A stretch of 64,000 nucleotides of DNA from contig JARKIF010000030.1 in assembly GCA_029378245.1 (NCBI GenBank), positions 372,001 to 436,000 on the forward strand, in the 5' to 3' direction. Source of the DNA: Roridomyces roridus. Its lineage: Eukaryota; Basidiomycota; Agaricomycetes; Agaricales; Mycenaceae. Under the pieces are notes generated by a model, which was not told the DNA's origin, ran no database searches, and saw only the letters and a list, made by a program, of their open reading frames with translations. A program made the translations under genes and the position numbers. Shown here piece after piece: positions 34,384-44,189 of this stretch. Numbering within the stretch: the stretch's first letter is position 1; every line of letters starts with the position of its first letter.

Positions 34384-35093
34384 ACTCTAGACGGATCGAC
34401 GACGTGGATATTTATTCTATTTATTATCACCCCCGCAACGTGGGGGCGTCCTCTCATTATTCTACTGATTTCCTTCTTCCATCACTCTCACTAGTCTCAT
34501 ATCGACACCGGCCACTAGATTTGGCTTACATTTACTGTATTCTATCGTACGGGTTTATCGTCGCTCTTTTTTGCTTGTTTTTACATTAGTTAGTTGTACT
34601 ACATACAGTCTTTACTTTACCTGGTTTTGAACCGGGAAAAAATCAACGTTGTGGATTAGATTAGATGTATCCGAGCAGCGGTCTCTTGGAGAACTACAGC
34701 CTGGCACAGAGAGCCACCCCAGCGAGCGAGAACTAATCGGTCAAGATGGTGCGCCTCGTTCGACCCGGGGGCAGGGTATTTGGAGAATGAAACGGTCCAC
34801 TTTTTTTTTTCGTAGACTCTGAAATTTTTACCACAACATCAACCAGCGCCTCAGCTTCCGCGGAATGAGAACACTGATCGAAAAATCCATCAGGCTGTCA
34901 TCAGATCTAGACCCGCCGGTCTCAGTTCTCCTCTCCTCACATTTCTCTTTCACACCACCATCTTCGAGCTGAGCTCGCGATATATCTGCGTCTAAACTCT
35001 GCTTTCAAAAACTTGCTTTCCGACCCTCTCAACCTCCAGCCTTCGCCTTCTTCACCTCTACTCCCCGCCGTCCCCGCCCCTCCTCCTTCCGCC
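34384..35093. other. Spacer and promoter of the kinase gene
   Basis: 710 bp. A short forward frame continues past the zinc-finger stop but is AT-rich 3' sequence. The last 150 bp before the kinase ATG are C/T-rich (ctcctctcctc, cttcgccttcttcacctc), as in many fungal housekeeping promoters. A T-run lies at 34801-34810. Confidence 0.4.
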
Positions 35094-36404
35094 ATGTCTC
35101 AGTTCCATTCTTCGACCCTTCCCGACCTTTCTTCGACCTTCGTTGACGAAGGATACCTCAAGCTTGTCCAGGTCATCGGCAGCGGGGGTTTTGCAAAAGT
35201 TTACAAGGCCATTGACACCACCTCCCCCGACGACGATGCCCCTGACTACTATGCCGTAAAGTGCATGCGATTCGCCCCGAGAGAATCTAGGCGAGTTGCA
35301 CCCATCCTATCCTGTCCCCACCCAATACTCACTCGGCCTCCTAGTCAAGGAAAGATTCTCGAGCGGGAGCTCCGCACGCACTTGACCGTCAAGCACGAAG
35401 AGGGTGTCGTCCGTCTCCATCGCTTGTTCCGCGAGGGGGATCTCATTTTTATGGTGTTGGATTGGTGCCCCGGTGGTGACCTCTTCGACGCCATCTACAC
35501 GGACTTCAAATTCGAGGACCGTCCCAGCCTCATCCGTGAAACGTTCATCGACATTCTCGATGCAGTCGCCCAATGCCACGCTCGGGGTGTCTATCATAGG
35601 GATATAAAACCTGACAATATTCTCCTCAAGTCACGGAGGGAGGGTGGAACTAGTGTTCAATTGGCTGATTTTGGTCTGGCGACGCAGGAGCAGGTGGTTA
35701 CTCAGGAGAGGTGCGGGAGTATGTCTTATGTCACGCCCGGTGTGTACTCTCCTCTCCTCTCCATTCTCGACGCTGACCCTTGCGTAGAATGCGCTGATTT
35801 TGACGGTCCTTCTTACCGCCCACGCGACTCTGATCTTTGGGCGTGCGCCCTCGTCCTGTTTAATCTCGTCACCGTCGTCCGACCCTGGGGCGCTCCCAGC
35901 CTGGCTGATCCCGACTACGCCTCATTCCGCACCAACCCAAAAACCCATCTGCGCGAACGGTACCAGCTTACACCAATTGCCAATGACTTCTTTCGCTGGT
36001 GCTTCACGGAAGACCCCAACGCACGACCGACCCTCTCGCAGATGCGCGAGGCTGTTCAAGACATTGAGAGCTTCACGTTCATGAGGAAGCTTCCACGTCC
36101 CACCGCGCAGCCAACCGTTTCGTTCACTATGAGCGGTTCCGCGCTTAGTCTCTCTGCCGTAGCTTCCAAAAGCCTCACGGCTCATCAACCGGTGTCGCAT
36201 TGTCTCCTCGACGACCCGATGGGCGATTCATGCATCCTCGCCCCGCCTTCCCTGGCACCAATACGACTCTGGGTCAACATTTTGCCCAGCGCTCCTGCCA
36301 AGACGCGTAGACGAAGGAAGGATGTGGGGTTGCGCGTCAGGTTGTTGCAGAGGATTGCGTGGAGGAGGGATCGGGCGGAGAGAGGGAGCTCGAAAGAAAA
36401 CTAG
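35094..36404 (+). CDS. Serine/threonine protein kinase (Ran1/Pat1-like)
   Basis: Protein kinase with all core motifs: Gly loop IGSGGFAKVYKA, Lys in YYAVKCM, catalytic loop HRDIKPDN, ADFGLA, and the activation-segment end SYVTPE, rebuilt when the intron at 35740-35787 is removed. RDSDLWACALVLFNL and DPNARPT complete the C-lobe. Start at ATG 35094 (MSQFHSSTLPDLSS); an upstream in-frame Met at 35013 would add a Pro-rich leader. Two introns are suggested: a 54-nt one (about 35289-35342) with a GC donor and AG acceptor, giving ESSQGKILERELRTH, and the 48-nt GT-AG one. Both are multiples of three without stops, so unspliced RNA stays open. The C-terminal tail is Arg/Lys-rich. Role by family: cell cycle or nutrient signalling; not proven here. 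Confidence 0.85.
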   Translation: MSQFHSSTLPDLSSTFVDEGYLKLVQVIGSGGFAKVYKAIDTTSPDDDAPDYYAVKCMRFAPRESRRVAPILSCPHPILTRPPSQGKILERELRTHLTVKHEEGVVRLHRLFREGDLIFMVLDWCPGGDLFDAIYTDFKFEDRPSLIRETFIDILDAVAQCHARGVYHRDIKPDNILLKSRREGGTSVQLADFGLATQEQVVTQERCGSMSYVTPGVYSPLLSILDADPCVECADFDGPSYRPRDSDLWACALVLFNLVTVVRPWGAPSLADPDYASFRTNPKTHLRERYQLTPIANDFFRWCFTEDPNARPTLSQMREAVQDIESFTFMRKLPRPTAQPTVSFTMSGSALSLSAVASKSLTAHQPVSHCLLDDPMGDSCILAPPSLAPIRLWVNILPSAPAKTRRRRKDVGLRVRLLQRIAWRRDRAERGSSKEN

Positions 36405-36550
36405 AAGAACACGGTTCGTCCGACGAAATGGCGGAGTCGAAAATCCTACAAAAGATGGACTTTGTATTTAGAAAACCCGAGAAGTAAATGGCATGGTGAG
36501 AATTAAAGCGTGACCGTGATTCGGCCGAATAGTACCGATCACCACCCAGT

Positions 36551-36596
36551 TACAACTACTTGATCGTCAGTTGTACTAGAGTCTGGTCCCGAGACT
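36551..36596 (+). repeat. Two-hairpin module, copy B
   Basis: Identical to copy A over 46 nt: stem 1 36551-36557 with 36569-36575, linker ctag, stem 2 36580-36584 with 36592-36596. It ends 42 bp before the ATG of the 2-hydroxyacid dehydrogenase pseudogene. Sequence on either side differs from that around copies A and C. Confidence 0.75.
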
Positions 36597-36638
36597 AAGT
36601 GGCACCGGCTTCGAGTCGCCCCGGTCTTTCTTCTCACC

Positions 36639-36990
36639 ATGAACCTCCGAGCACTAGCTCGCACATCTGCTCGCCTTTTCCAACGCAAAATGAGCACCCA
36701 ACCACCCAAGCTCGCTATCATCGACGACTACCTCTCCACTTCCAGACCACCGCACTTTGCCCACATCCCAGCATCGGCGCTCTCCGTCACCACCTTCACA
36801 GACACACTCACCGGCGCGCCTCTCGTCGACCGTCTCTGCCCCTGCACCGCGATCTCAACCATCCGCGAACGCACACCCTGCCCCGCCCCGCTCCTCCGCC
36901 AACTGCCCAATTGAAGCTCCTAGCCACGGGAGCGCAATCGAGACGTTCCACGCAATTTGCCCAGAATACGATTGGCGGATTCTGAAGTGA
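36639..36990 (+). pseudogene. Truncated, frameshifted D-2-hydroxyacid dehydrogenase
   Basis: The frame from ATG 36639 reads LAIIDDYLSTSRPPHFAHIP and then TIRERTPCPAPLLRQLPN, which matches the N-terminal domain of fungal NAD-dependent D-2-hydroxyacid dehydrogenases (substrate-binding part before the Rossmann fold). It hits a TGA at 36912. The expected continuation LKLLATGAQSRR is in another frame starting at the same place, so one base is missing around 36910. After about 36990 similarity ends, and the Rossmann GxGxxG and catalytic Arg/Glu/His are absent. It is therefore a 5' fragment with a frameshift, not a working enzyme. It lies between the two-hairpin module and a BAHD gene on the opposite strand. 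Confidence 0.7.
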
Positions 36991-37182
36991 ATTAGAACCC
37001 GTAGAGGAGGACATCGGGCCGCAAACATTCAATGACGATCGTCGCTGGAAGAAAGTTGAGGCCATGAAGCGGTTCACTTGCGAAATTGACGTGTCGGAGG
37101 GCGTGCATACTGACTTTGTAAGTATGCGGTGGCCGACGAGCGCGGCAAAAAGTGCGAATAGAGCTGTCACTCGGAGCGACAT
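36808..37182 (-). CDS. Possible small secreted or anchored protein (weak)
   Basis: Reverse-strand frame of 124 codons whose N-terminus MSLRVTALFALFAALVGHRI is hydrophobic like a signal peptide or anchor, followed by a Ser/Thr-rich part with four Cys. It starts 54 bp beyond the stop of the BAHD gene on the same strand and its 3' half is antisense to the dehydrogenase pseudogene. That overlap, and the GC-rich Arg tail read from the pseudogene's complement, argue that the frame may be chance. I know of no family match. Confidence 0.2.
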   Translation of the reverse strand: MSLRVTALFALFAALVGHRILTKSVCTPSDTSISQVNRFMASTFFQRRSSLNVCGPMSSSTGSNSLQNPPIVFWANCVERLDCAPVARSFNWAVGGGAGRGRVCVRGWLRSRCRGRDGRREARR

Positions 37183-37235
37183 TTCACCCAAAGCCACAGA
37201 TCCCGGACTATTTGGAAACAAAAATATGCGAGCTA

Positions 37236-39057
37236 TTACAAACGAGCTTTGTGAGCGCCCAGAATCTTCTTCTGCGCCATCCGCTCCCTCGCAGCGATAT
37301 TGTTGGGGAATGCGGTTGAATTTAAATCCGCAGCAATCATGGCTAAGAATTGTTCGTGGATCTTGGTCGGAATGGGCACCCACATGATCAAACCATCTGC
37401 CTTTCTAACCCATGACCCATCCAGTTGGCGTACTGTTGGCGCTTGGAAACAGCGTGCAGTGCCAAGATGGTCTCCATACGTGTTGAACCGGGCAGAACCA
37501 AACCCAAAATGGAGCGCATCCCCGTCGAACCTGAAAGCCATGCTCATTTGAAGCCAAGAATTAAGAGACTCAAGAGAATGTGTGCACACACCTGCCAGGG
37601 CCCATGGCGTTCCAACAGAAGACACCGTCCTCCCAGACTTTATAAAGGGTTTGTTCCTTGGCTACGCGGCACGATATGGAGTCGCAAATGGCATAGATGC
37701 GTTTGGCATGGTCATACTGTCTGGCCTCTCTCACGGAGTTTTGCATAGCCGCAGCTACCGCGCCGATAGAACAGGCCTCCTCTGTTGAAAGAGTCGGTGT
37801 GTACACCAAAAGGACATTGTTGCCAGCCGCGAGATAGCCGGGAGCGCGCCAGTCGCCGGGTTTGAGATCTTCGGGGTTCTTAATGCCGCGAGACTGAACG
37901 CAGTTGGTTACTGATGGATGCCAAAAATGAGAAGGACGACGTACGGTAACAATGCTGATTACACGCGTGATAGGCACATCAAGGCAGCGATTCATGGTTG
38001 CGATGAAATAAGCGCCGAGGGCGTCCTGTGGGGTAGTGCGCTTTCCGGACCTACCCGACCACGAGTCTGCAACATAGCGCAACTGTTCGAGCTGCGGTGG
38101 ACTGAAGTATAGATCGACGCAGGTCATCGATTCCCGAGAGGCACTATCCATCTTGACAAGCTGTTCTCGGGATGGGATCTCCTTGAGAAAGTTCAGATGA
38201 CGCATCATGAACGAATCAGTATCGGGGTTGTCGTTGAACTCCACGGGAGGAGGTGGGATCTGGTATTTTTCGTATGTGGGTGGGCCTAGGAGGGGTTCCT
38301 CGCCTTGGTAGTATTGAGACCAGGCACCGAGAAACTGTATAATAAAATCTCCGTCTCCTGGAGGTTGGAGTATCAACTTTATACATCGACGAGATGGCTG
38401 TTGAAACCGACCTAAAATATGACTGTATGACAGCCCAATCGCCGACTCATTCGTCTGGAGGCAATAGGTGACCTTGATCTGCACCAGAGGCTCATCCCAA
38501 TCAGGTTCACTCGCACGCGAAAGATCGTTGGAAACTGAATCGATGATATCCATCGGCGTGACAGAGAGGTCGGGGTGAAGATTGAGTGGCTCCTGAGTTG
38601 TCTGGAAACGGACTGGAATGCCCCGTTTGCCGGCATCGAGCTGTAGAATGGGAATCATTCGACACTGTGGCATAGAAAATGAAACTAGGTACATACCCGC
38701 CAATCATCACCTTTAATTCTCAACCTTGCGGTGACATGTGGGCAGTACTCCAGCGCGTCGCGGAGTGCTGCAATCAAACGCTCATTGTTGAACCTCCCAG
38801 GGACAAAGTGTGACACATCATTCTGGAGATACTTCAGCTTTGGCCTTTACAGGCCGAGCTAAACAGTACTGACAGGGTAATTCACGATCCGATCGGTTCC
38901 AGCCAAGGGGAGTGGAAACAGCTTGGCGTAGTCTTTGTTCTGAGGAACAACCCATACTAGAGCTGGGCAAAGGGTGAGTCGACTTTGTGTGTGTAGTGGT
39001 GGGCGAGTGCGTACCAGTGCCCAATTGCAGTGGTGCATTAGAGTTATCATCTGCCAT
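37236..39057 (-). CDS. BAHD-type acyltransferase, paralogue 1 (intact)
   Basis: Cytosolic acyl-CoA dependent acyltransferase of the fungal BAHD/transferase family. Exons run from ATG 39057 (MADDNSNAPLQLGT), through KLFPLPLAGTDRIVNYP, NDVSHFVPGRFNNERL (donor gtcagt, phase 0), a segment starting LDAGKRGIPVRFQTT, to the TAA at 37238-37236. The catalytic HxxxD motif is HILGD, encoded across an intron: CATATTTTAG joins GAGAC. The second BAHD motif, normally DFGWG, is HFGFG in SARFNTYG context. Gene order and intron positions match paralogue 2 (51049-52869) and paralogue 3 (62796-64000). No internal stop. A TATA box is 34-41 bp upstream. Product unknown; relatives acylate sesquiterpene or other secondary metabolite alcohols. 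Confidence 0.85.
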
Positions 39058-39090
39058 GTGTGAGCAGCAGGGCTGGACGCACTTGGTGGC

Positions 39091-39098
39091 ATTTATAT
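39091..39098 (-). promoter_or_regulatory. TATA box of BAHD paralogue 1
   Basis: Reverse-strand ATATAAAT, 34-41 bp upstream of the ATG at 39057. Confidence 0.5.
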
Positions 39099-39967
39099 GC
39101 TATCCTCGGCCTTCGTGAGCGTTGCGGAGCGTGTAGACTAAGTACTCAGACGATCAATCCAATCTGTCCACCCCGCCGAGGATTCATGTGAGCACAAACC
39201 TGAAAGGTACGCCACACACAGGCCAGAAGGCCTTTTGGGATTGATATTAAATAAATTGAAGCACGGAGTCCAGTCTCAGAGCAGCAGGCAGCCCAAAGAG
39301 CGAAAGGTGCGACGGCACGGAACCGAGCCTCCGAGGTGATACGGTGTCGCGAGTTGGAAAGGGTGGGCATGATACTTGGGGTAGTCTGGCCAGAAATTGA
39401 AGCCAGGTGTTGCAAGGGGTTTTACACGTATTGGAAGGATCATCAGGGACACTGTTTTCCTCCGCCGATGAAAACGAGGGCGAGATTGAGCGGAGAGGTA
39501 GCCGAAAGAGACTCCGAAGACCCGCGGAAAGGCGTTGCCTTTCGCGTCCCTGCATGCTGTTTCCAACCGCTCCCTGTGGGTGCTGCATACTCGTTCTCCG
39601 CCGGTTCCCCTCTCCGGGCACCTCCTCCCCGCTGTCCTCTTCGCTTCCTTCTACAACACCCGCGGCGCTGGGCATGCGCCCGAATGGCACGCGAGGTGCA
39701 CACACGTCGGATGCTCGGTGTAACGTCGCAGGGGGCAAATGTACCGAAGACAAGATGAGGGCATCTGGTCTACAGAAGTCGACGGCGGACGCGACAGCAC
39801 AATTAGCGTACAGGTGAGGATGGGACTAAAATCGCCTGAAAGTAGACACGTACAGGCCCGATACCAGCGTGAATGACGGTGGTGGCGTACCATGAAGAGA
39901 TCGAGGCGAGTTTGGAGTCGCTGGCAGATTGCAGGGACGCACCGAAAGACGTGGAGTCGACCCCGAT
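39099..39967. other. Unassigned spacer
   Basis: 870 bp with overlapping open frames on both strands (39247-39753 reverse, 39336-39758 forward), rich in Arg/Pro/Ser. They lack motifs and overlap each other, so none is called. Confidence 0.35.
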
Positions 39968-40166
39968 CCACTGTGTAAAGTGGAGTCACTTCCTTGGAGT
40001 GACCGCAAATCACTCCAAGGGAGGTAGTGGGTCACTCCTATGGAGTGCTCTCGGTCACTCCCTTGAAGTGATTTTTGGCCAAAAACCATAGACACTGGGA
40101 GTGTCCTCGAGCACTCCATAGCAGTGATTCAGGCTATCTTATGGGAGTGCCTCCGAACACTCTTTT
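39968..40166. repeat. Cluster of GGAGTG/CACTCC motifs, locus 1
   Basis: Within about 200 bp the hexamer GGAGTG or its complement CACTCC occurs eight times, plus near-matches (ggagtc, gaagtg, cactct), in alternating orientation with spacings of roughly 10-30 bp. A similar cluster lies at 47215-47330. Such arrays resemble subterminal repeats bound by a transposase, or clustered factor-binding sites. Confidence 0.65.
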
Positions 40167-40499
40167 GTAGTACCTAGGCACTTCATGGGAGGGTTTCGGC
40201 GCCTGTCTGGTTCCCGCCATTCCATTCGAATAAAAACCAATTTTATTGACCACAAAATATCGACTACATGGATACATACGAGTTCGAGTCACAGAATCAA
40301 TGTTCTGCGAGACGGTGTCAGTGAGACGATGCAAGGGAAGTGAAAAGAAAAACTGCGTACCTTGCAATACCGCAATGGACTCGAAATGAACGGCTGGCGT
40401 GGAGCGAGGCGCGTACGGCAAAAAAAGAGTCGGCGGTGGCGGTGGCGTGAGGCTATAGCGGAAGGGTGACGGTCGCAGCGAGGAAGTCGACATTTACGG

Positions 40500-41480
40500 G
40501 GTGGCGGTGTTCGAAGGTCGATAAATCTGAGGAGAGGATCAGCTTGCAGAATACAGCTGTGAAGCTGACGAACCGCAAGGACGGGAACTCAGATACGCAA
40601 TGCGGTCGGTGAAAGCACAAAGAAACAGAGCAAGTATTCACCACATCGCGTGCCTTGATAGATTTCGAATCTTGCGTCCGTCGCTTGTAGAGTCTCGTTA
40701 GGGAGAAAAAGCAAGCAGAAGATGCGCACACACCGGGGCTGAACAATGAACAACAAGGAGAGCACTGCTGGGATACATAAATTGTCAGGATCAGGACGCG
40801 CTATACAAGACACACCTGGTTAGTCAAATCGATACTTCTTGTCGTGATATTCCCAAGGGGCTTCAAAGATAAGAAAAATGTAACATACCTTCCATTTTTT
40901 TTTTTCACAGGGTCGAAGGACCCTCCCTCCCTACGTAATGATTGATGCCATCAGATCTTCCCTTTTAGGCATTATATCCGGGCAACATCGTCTCAGTACA
41001 CTACACAAGAGCCCGAGTATTGAAGGAATATATATTTTCTGTGTACACAGTGCATGTTGAGTCTATCAGGCGACTCAGAAGGTGCTCAAGTGGCAGATAG
41101 AAAATGCTCCATGCTTTTGCCGGCTCACTGAATCGAACTCCCGCCAACTGTCATTCATGAAGTTACCGTATTTGGTAGTGGCTGTACCTACCCCTCCCCA
41201 CCGATATAGTAATAATCTTTTTCATTCTTCCTCGACGACCGCTGGACCGATTAGCCTCAAATAATTTTTCCTATACTCCCAGGAGTCTACATCACACATT
41301 GGAGACCCCATACAAAAAATTCGCATTTTTGAAGCCCCTTGGATATTCCTGTAATCGTCGTCAAGTGGCAACCGAGCAGACAAAGGGTCGCAATACGAAG
41401 CGCAACAGTGGCCAGAATCTGGAAATTGATGAGAAAGAACGACTAGCTGGATACAAACAACATCGCGTTCGTTGCAGGTT
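40500..41480. repeat. Diverged duplicated block, copy 1 (split by an insertion)
   Basis: About 40660-40853 and 41350-41480 correspond, in the same order and orientation, to the contiguous stretch about 43620-43990. Shared anchors are gaagatgcgcacacaccgg / gaagcgcacgcaccgg, taaattgtcaggatcagga / gaaattgtcaagttagga and gtggcaaccgagcagac. The two halves here are separated by the 488-bp element at 40854-41341. Reverse-strand frames in both copies hint at an exonic origin (SRSFSSISRFWPLLRF in this copy), but no gene model holds. Confidence 0.6.
40854..41341. mobile_element. 488-bp hAT-type non-autonomous element
   Basis: Terminal inverted repeats CAAGGGGCTTCAAA and TTTGAAGCCCCTTG (last bases at 41341) are flanked by the exact 8-bp direct repeat GATATTCC (40846-40853 and 41342-41349). 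An 8-bp duplication and a CAAGG end fit the hAT superfamily consensus. It interrupts duplicated block copy 1; the related block near 43.8 kb lacks it. No coding frame of note. It contains two long AT-rich tracts (40890-40910 and 41030). Confidence 0.85.
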
Positions 41481-41519
41481 CCGAGTCTTAAAATTTATTC
41501 CGAGTCTTAAAAATTTATT

Positions 41520-42283
41520 TTTAAGCTCGGTCTTATCGGCCGTTTTCCCGCGGAAGTCGGGTCGCACTTTTTGCGGTGACGTCAGTGCCGGTGGTGGAAT
41601 CACTTCTTTATAAGGTAATTTTGGGCGGATTCTCGCTCGTTCTGGCTGCCTCTTTGTCCTTTGCACTGACACATTGGTCATGTATCTGCTCAGTTCCGCC
41701 CAATTCCGCCGGTCTGCACTGGGTCTGCCTGTTACCATCTCCGCCGCCCAAAGTCGACGGAAGCAGAAAGGCATCGGTCCGACCGGACATGTGTTTGACT
41801 GCCGATGACAGGTCAGCTCAACCCACCTCTTGCTTCCCACCACCACCCAGTGCTCGACGCCCATTTCAAATCTACGCTATTCTATGTTGACTCTGAACAA
41901 CAAAATTGTCCTTCTCACATCAATCTCACATACAGTACTCTGGTTCGCTTCTGAATCCTCGACCCGGGCTCAGCCACTTTCCTTCAATTTACATAACATT
42001 TTCATGACACTTGCCGCCATCTGGATCTTTGCAGGATTCTGCCAGGTACATATGTGCAGCCTTGCTCAGTGCATCCCGCCGTGTTCTGTCCCCCATTATC
42101 TCTGGCCACGCTAGGATAATTTTTCAGTGCTCCCTTGAACTTCTTCCCCTATATCCCACCATCCTCGAAGGAAGGGACCCAACTTCCCCTCATCTCTAAT
42201 GGTTGTCGGCAACCTTCCTGAGTCCCAGCTGAACCACTCAGACTCGGATTGCCATGCGCAAGCAATGGCCCTTAAAGGCAGGT
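41520..42283 (+). repeat. Tandem repeat R, copy 1 with promoter-like module
   Basis: Begins TTAAGCTCGGTCTTATCGG and ends near AATGGCCCTTAAAGGCAGG; repeated directly as 42284-43610. About 50 bp in, it has TGACGTCAGTG followed about 30 bp later by TTTATAAGG, so a CRE-like palindrome and a TATA-like box. Shared internal anchors include ccgcccaaagtcgacggaag and ggttgtcggcaacctt. Frames are short and not conserved between copies. Confidence 0.65.
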
Positions 42284-43610
42284 TTTAAGCTCGGTCTTAT
42301 CGGCCGTTTTCCCGCCAGAGTGGGGTCGCATCCTTTTCGATGACGTCAGTGTCGGTGGTGGGATCACTTCCATTTAAGGTAATTTTCCGATCATTTTGGC
42401 TCTTTTGGATACTCCTCAGTCATTCTCTCTTACGCCTTGAACCTGCCGGTCTGCGTTGGGTCTGCATGTTACCATCTCCGCCGCCCAAAGTCGACGGAAG
42501 CAGAACGGCATCGGTCCGACCGGACCATGTTTGGCTGCCGATGACAGGTCCGTTGGCAGCTCGGCACGCCTCTTGCTTCCCACCACCATGCCAACACTAT
42601 GCAGAGTAGGGCTCCGACCCGGCCGTTGACGGCGACGGCCGTCGCTCTGACGGCCGTCATGGGAGGTCGGACGGGCCCCACCCGGCCGTCAGACCACGTT
42701 GCGAGGCCTCAAAACGGCCGGGTGGTACCCGTCAGACCCGTCACGGCCGTCATGACGGGTCGGAGCGGTGACAGCCCGTGCCTCCAGCTAAATCGACCAT
42801 CAGATTGATGTGAACACGATGCCGGCAAGTCAAAATTACGGATTGGTACTCGGGATGCCTCCAGAACCGCAGTAGTGGGCCATCAGGAAGATTGCCGATG
42901 ACCCAGGTGCGCTACCCTGCGCTACCCCTGGAGCATCAAGTGATGATGGCAGCTCGGCATGGTGAGTTAGCCGAGGACCCGTCACCACCCGTCATGGCCC
43001 ATCGACGGCCGGGAACGGGTACCCCGTCAGCCAAGGAACCGGACCCGGACCCGGCCGTCAAAATTGTGGCTTCAGAGGGCTGTACGGCCGGGCCGGCACC
43101 CGTCGTGACGGCTCGTTGACCCGTCATTTTGACGGTCGGGTCGGAGCCCTAATGCAGAGTGCTCAGTGCTCGACCGTGACGGCCATTTCAAATCTCCGCT
43201 ACTCTATGCACGACAAATTTGTCCTTCTCCGGTACAGTACTCTGGTTCACTTCATGAATCCCTCGGCTCTTTACCATTTTCACGGCACTTGGCGGCATCT
43301 GGATTCTACGGTCTACCAAGTACTCGTGTGCAGCCTTGCACATCTCCCTGGCTCATGGGCCTTGTCGCCATTTGGCCAAGTTCCAACATTGTTCTGTTCC
43401 CCTGTTGCCAGCTCTGGCCACAAATTGTACACTTCCACCGTCACTGCTATTAAATATTTTTACAGTGCTCCCCTGATCAAAGTTCTCCCCTTACATCCCC
43501 CCACCCTCCCCATCATCAATGGTTGTCGGCAACCTTCCCCTACCTTCCCGAGTGCCAGCTAAACCACCCAGACTCGGATTGCCATGCGAAGCAATGGCCC
43601 TTAAAGGCAG
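42284..43610 (+). repeat. Tandem repeat R, copy 2 (carries an insertion)
   Basis: Direct copy of 41520-42283 with the same CRE-like TGACGTCAGTG (about 42341) and TTTAAGG in place of the TATA-like box. It is enlarged by the 545-bp element at 42607-43151. A reversed fragment of the first 40 bp of this repeat is also present at about 48493-48535. Confidence 0.65.
42607..43151. mobile_element. 545-bp hAT-type non-autonomous element, very GC-rich
   Basis: Ends TAGGGCTCCGACCCGGCCGT and its near-perfect inverse (one mismatch in 20) are flanked by the exact 8-bp direct repeat ATGCAGAG (42599-42606 and 43152-43159). The other copy of the host repeat (near 41850) has no insertion, which confirms the event. 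The interior is packed with ACGGCCGT and CCCGTCA words in both orientations, a subterminal-repeat pattern typical of hAT elements. No transposase frame. Confidence 0.88.
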
Positions 43611-43619
43611 GTCTTGATT

Positions 43620-43990
43620 GCAATCTTGGGACTTGTTAGTAAGGAATAGGATAGAAAAGAAGCGCACGCACCGGAGGTAGCCAACGAACGAGTAGCGAGC
43701 TGAGACTAATGGCGTAGAGTGAGATAAAGAAATTGTCAAGTTAGGACGGGAATGCGCGATGAGAAACGCGCCGGGTTCCACGACAGATTGCCTCCTCGTC
43801 GTGCTGTTCCTATAGTCGTCAACAGGTGGCAACCGAGCAGACGGACGGTAGCGATACGAAGCGCGTGGGGCGCAGGAACTTGAATGTGAGCTCTGGGGTG
43901 GGCCTAGCAGTCGGTGAGAAAGAACGAAGGGACAAAACGACCAGATCGACACACATTACATTTGTTGCAAGTTTTCGTTGTTGTCCTCAG
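43620..43990. repeat. Diverged duplicated block, copy 2 (uninterrupted)
   Basis: Contiguous counterpart of the split block at 40500-41480. It shows the pre-insertion order of that sequence. A reverse frame across it (including RFFSILFLTNKSQD) has no recognised family. Confidence 0.55.
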
Positions 43991-44189
43991 CGAGATGCAT
44001 CGTGTGGGTCGATATTGATTGTATCGAGGTGAGGGTGACGTCGGTGAAGAGCGAGTTTAAGGGCAGTCGGGATGGTTAGGAGGATGGCCGCGGCGCGGAA
44101 CGAGACTGTAGACGAACACCGCCGGTGGAATGGAAGAAGGTCTGCTAAGAATGTGACCCATACGGCTCACGCGGAGGTGGGACCAACGT

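Noticed and set aside
39247..39758. Overlapping 140-170 codon frames on both strands
   Set aside because: They shadow each other in GC-rich DNA, have no motifs and no intron signals.
42606..43152. GC-rich block at 42.6-43.15 kb as a CpG-type promoter or coding exon
   Set aside because: Inverted ends and an 8-bp target duplication explain it as a transposon.
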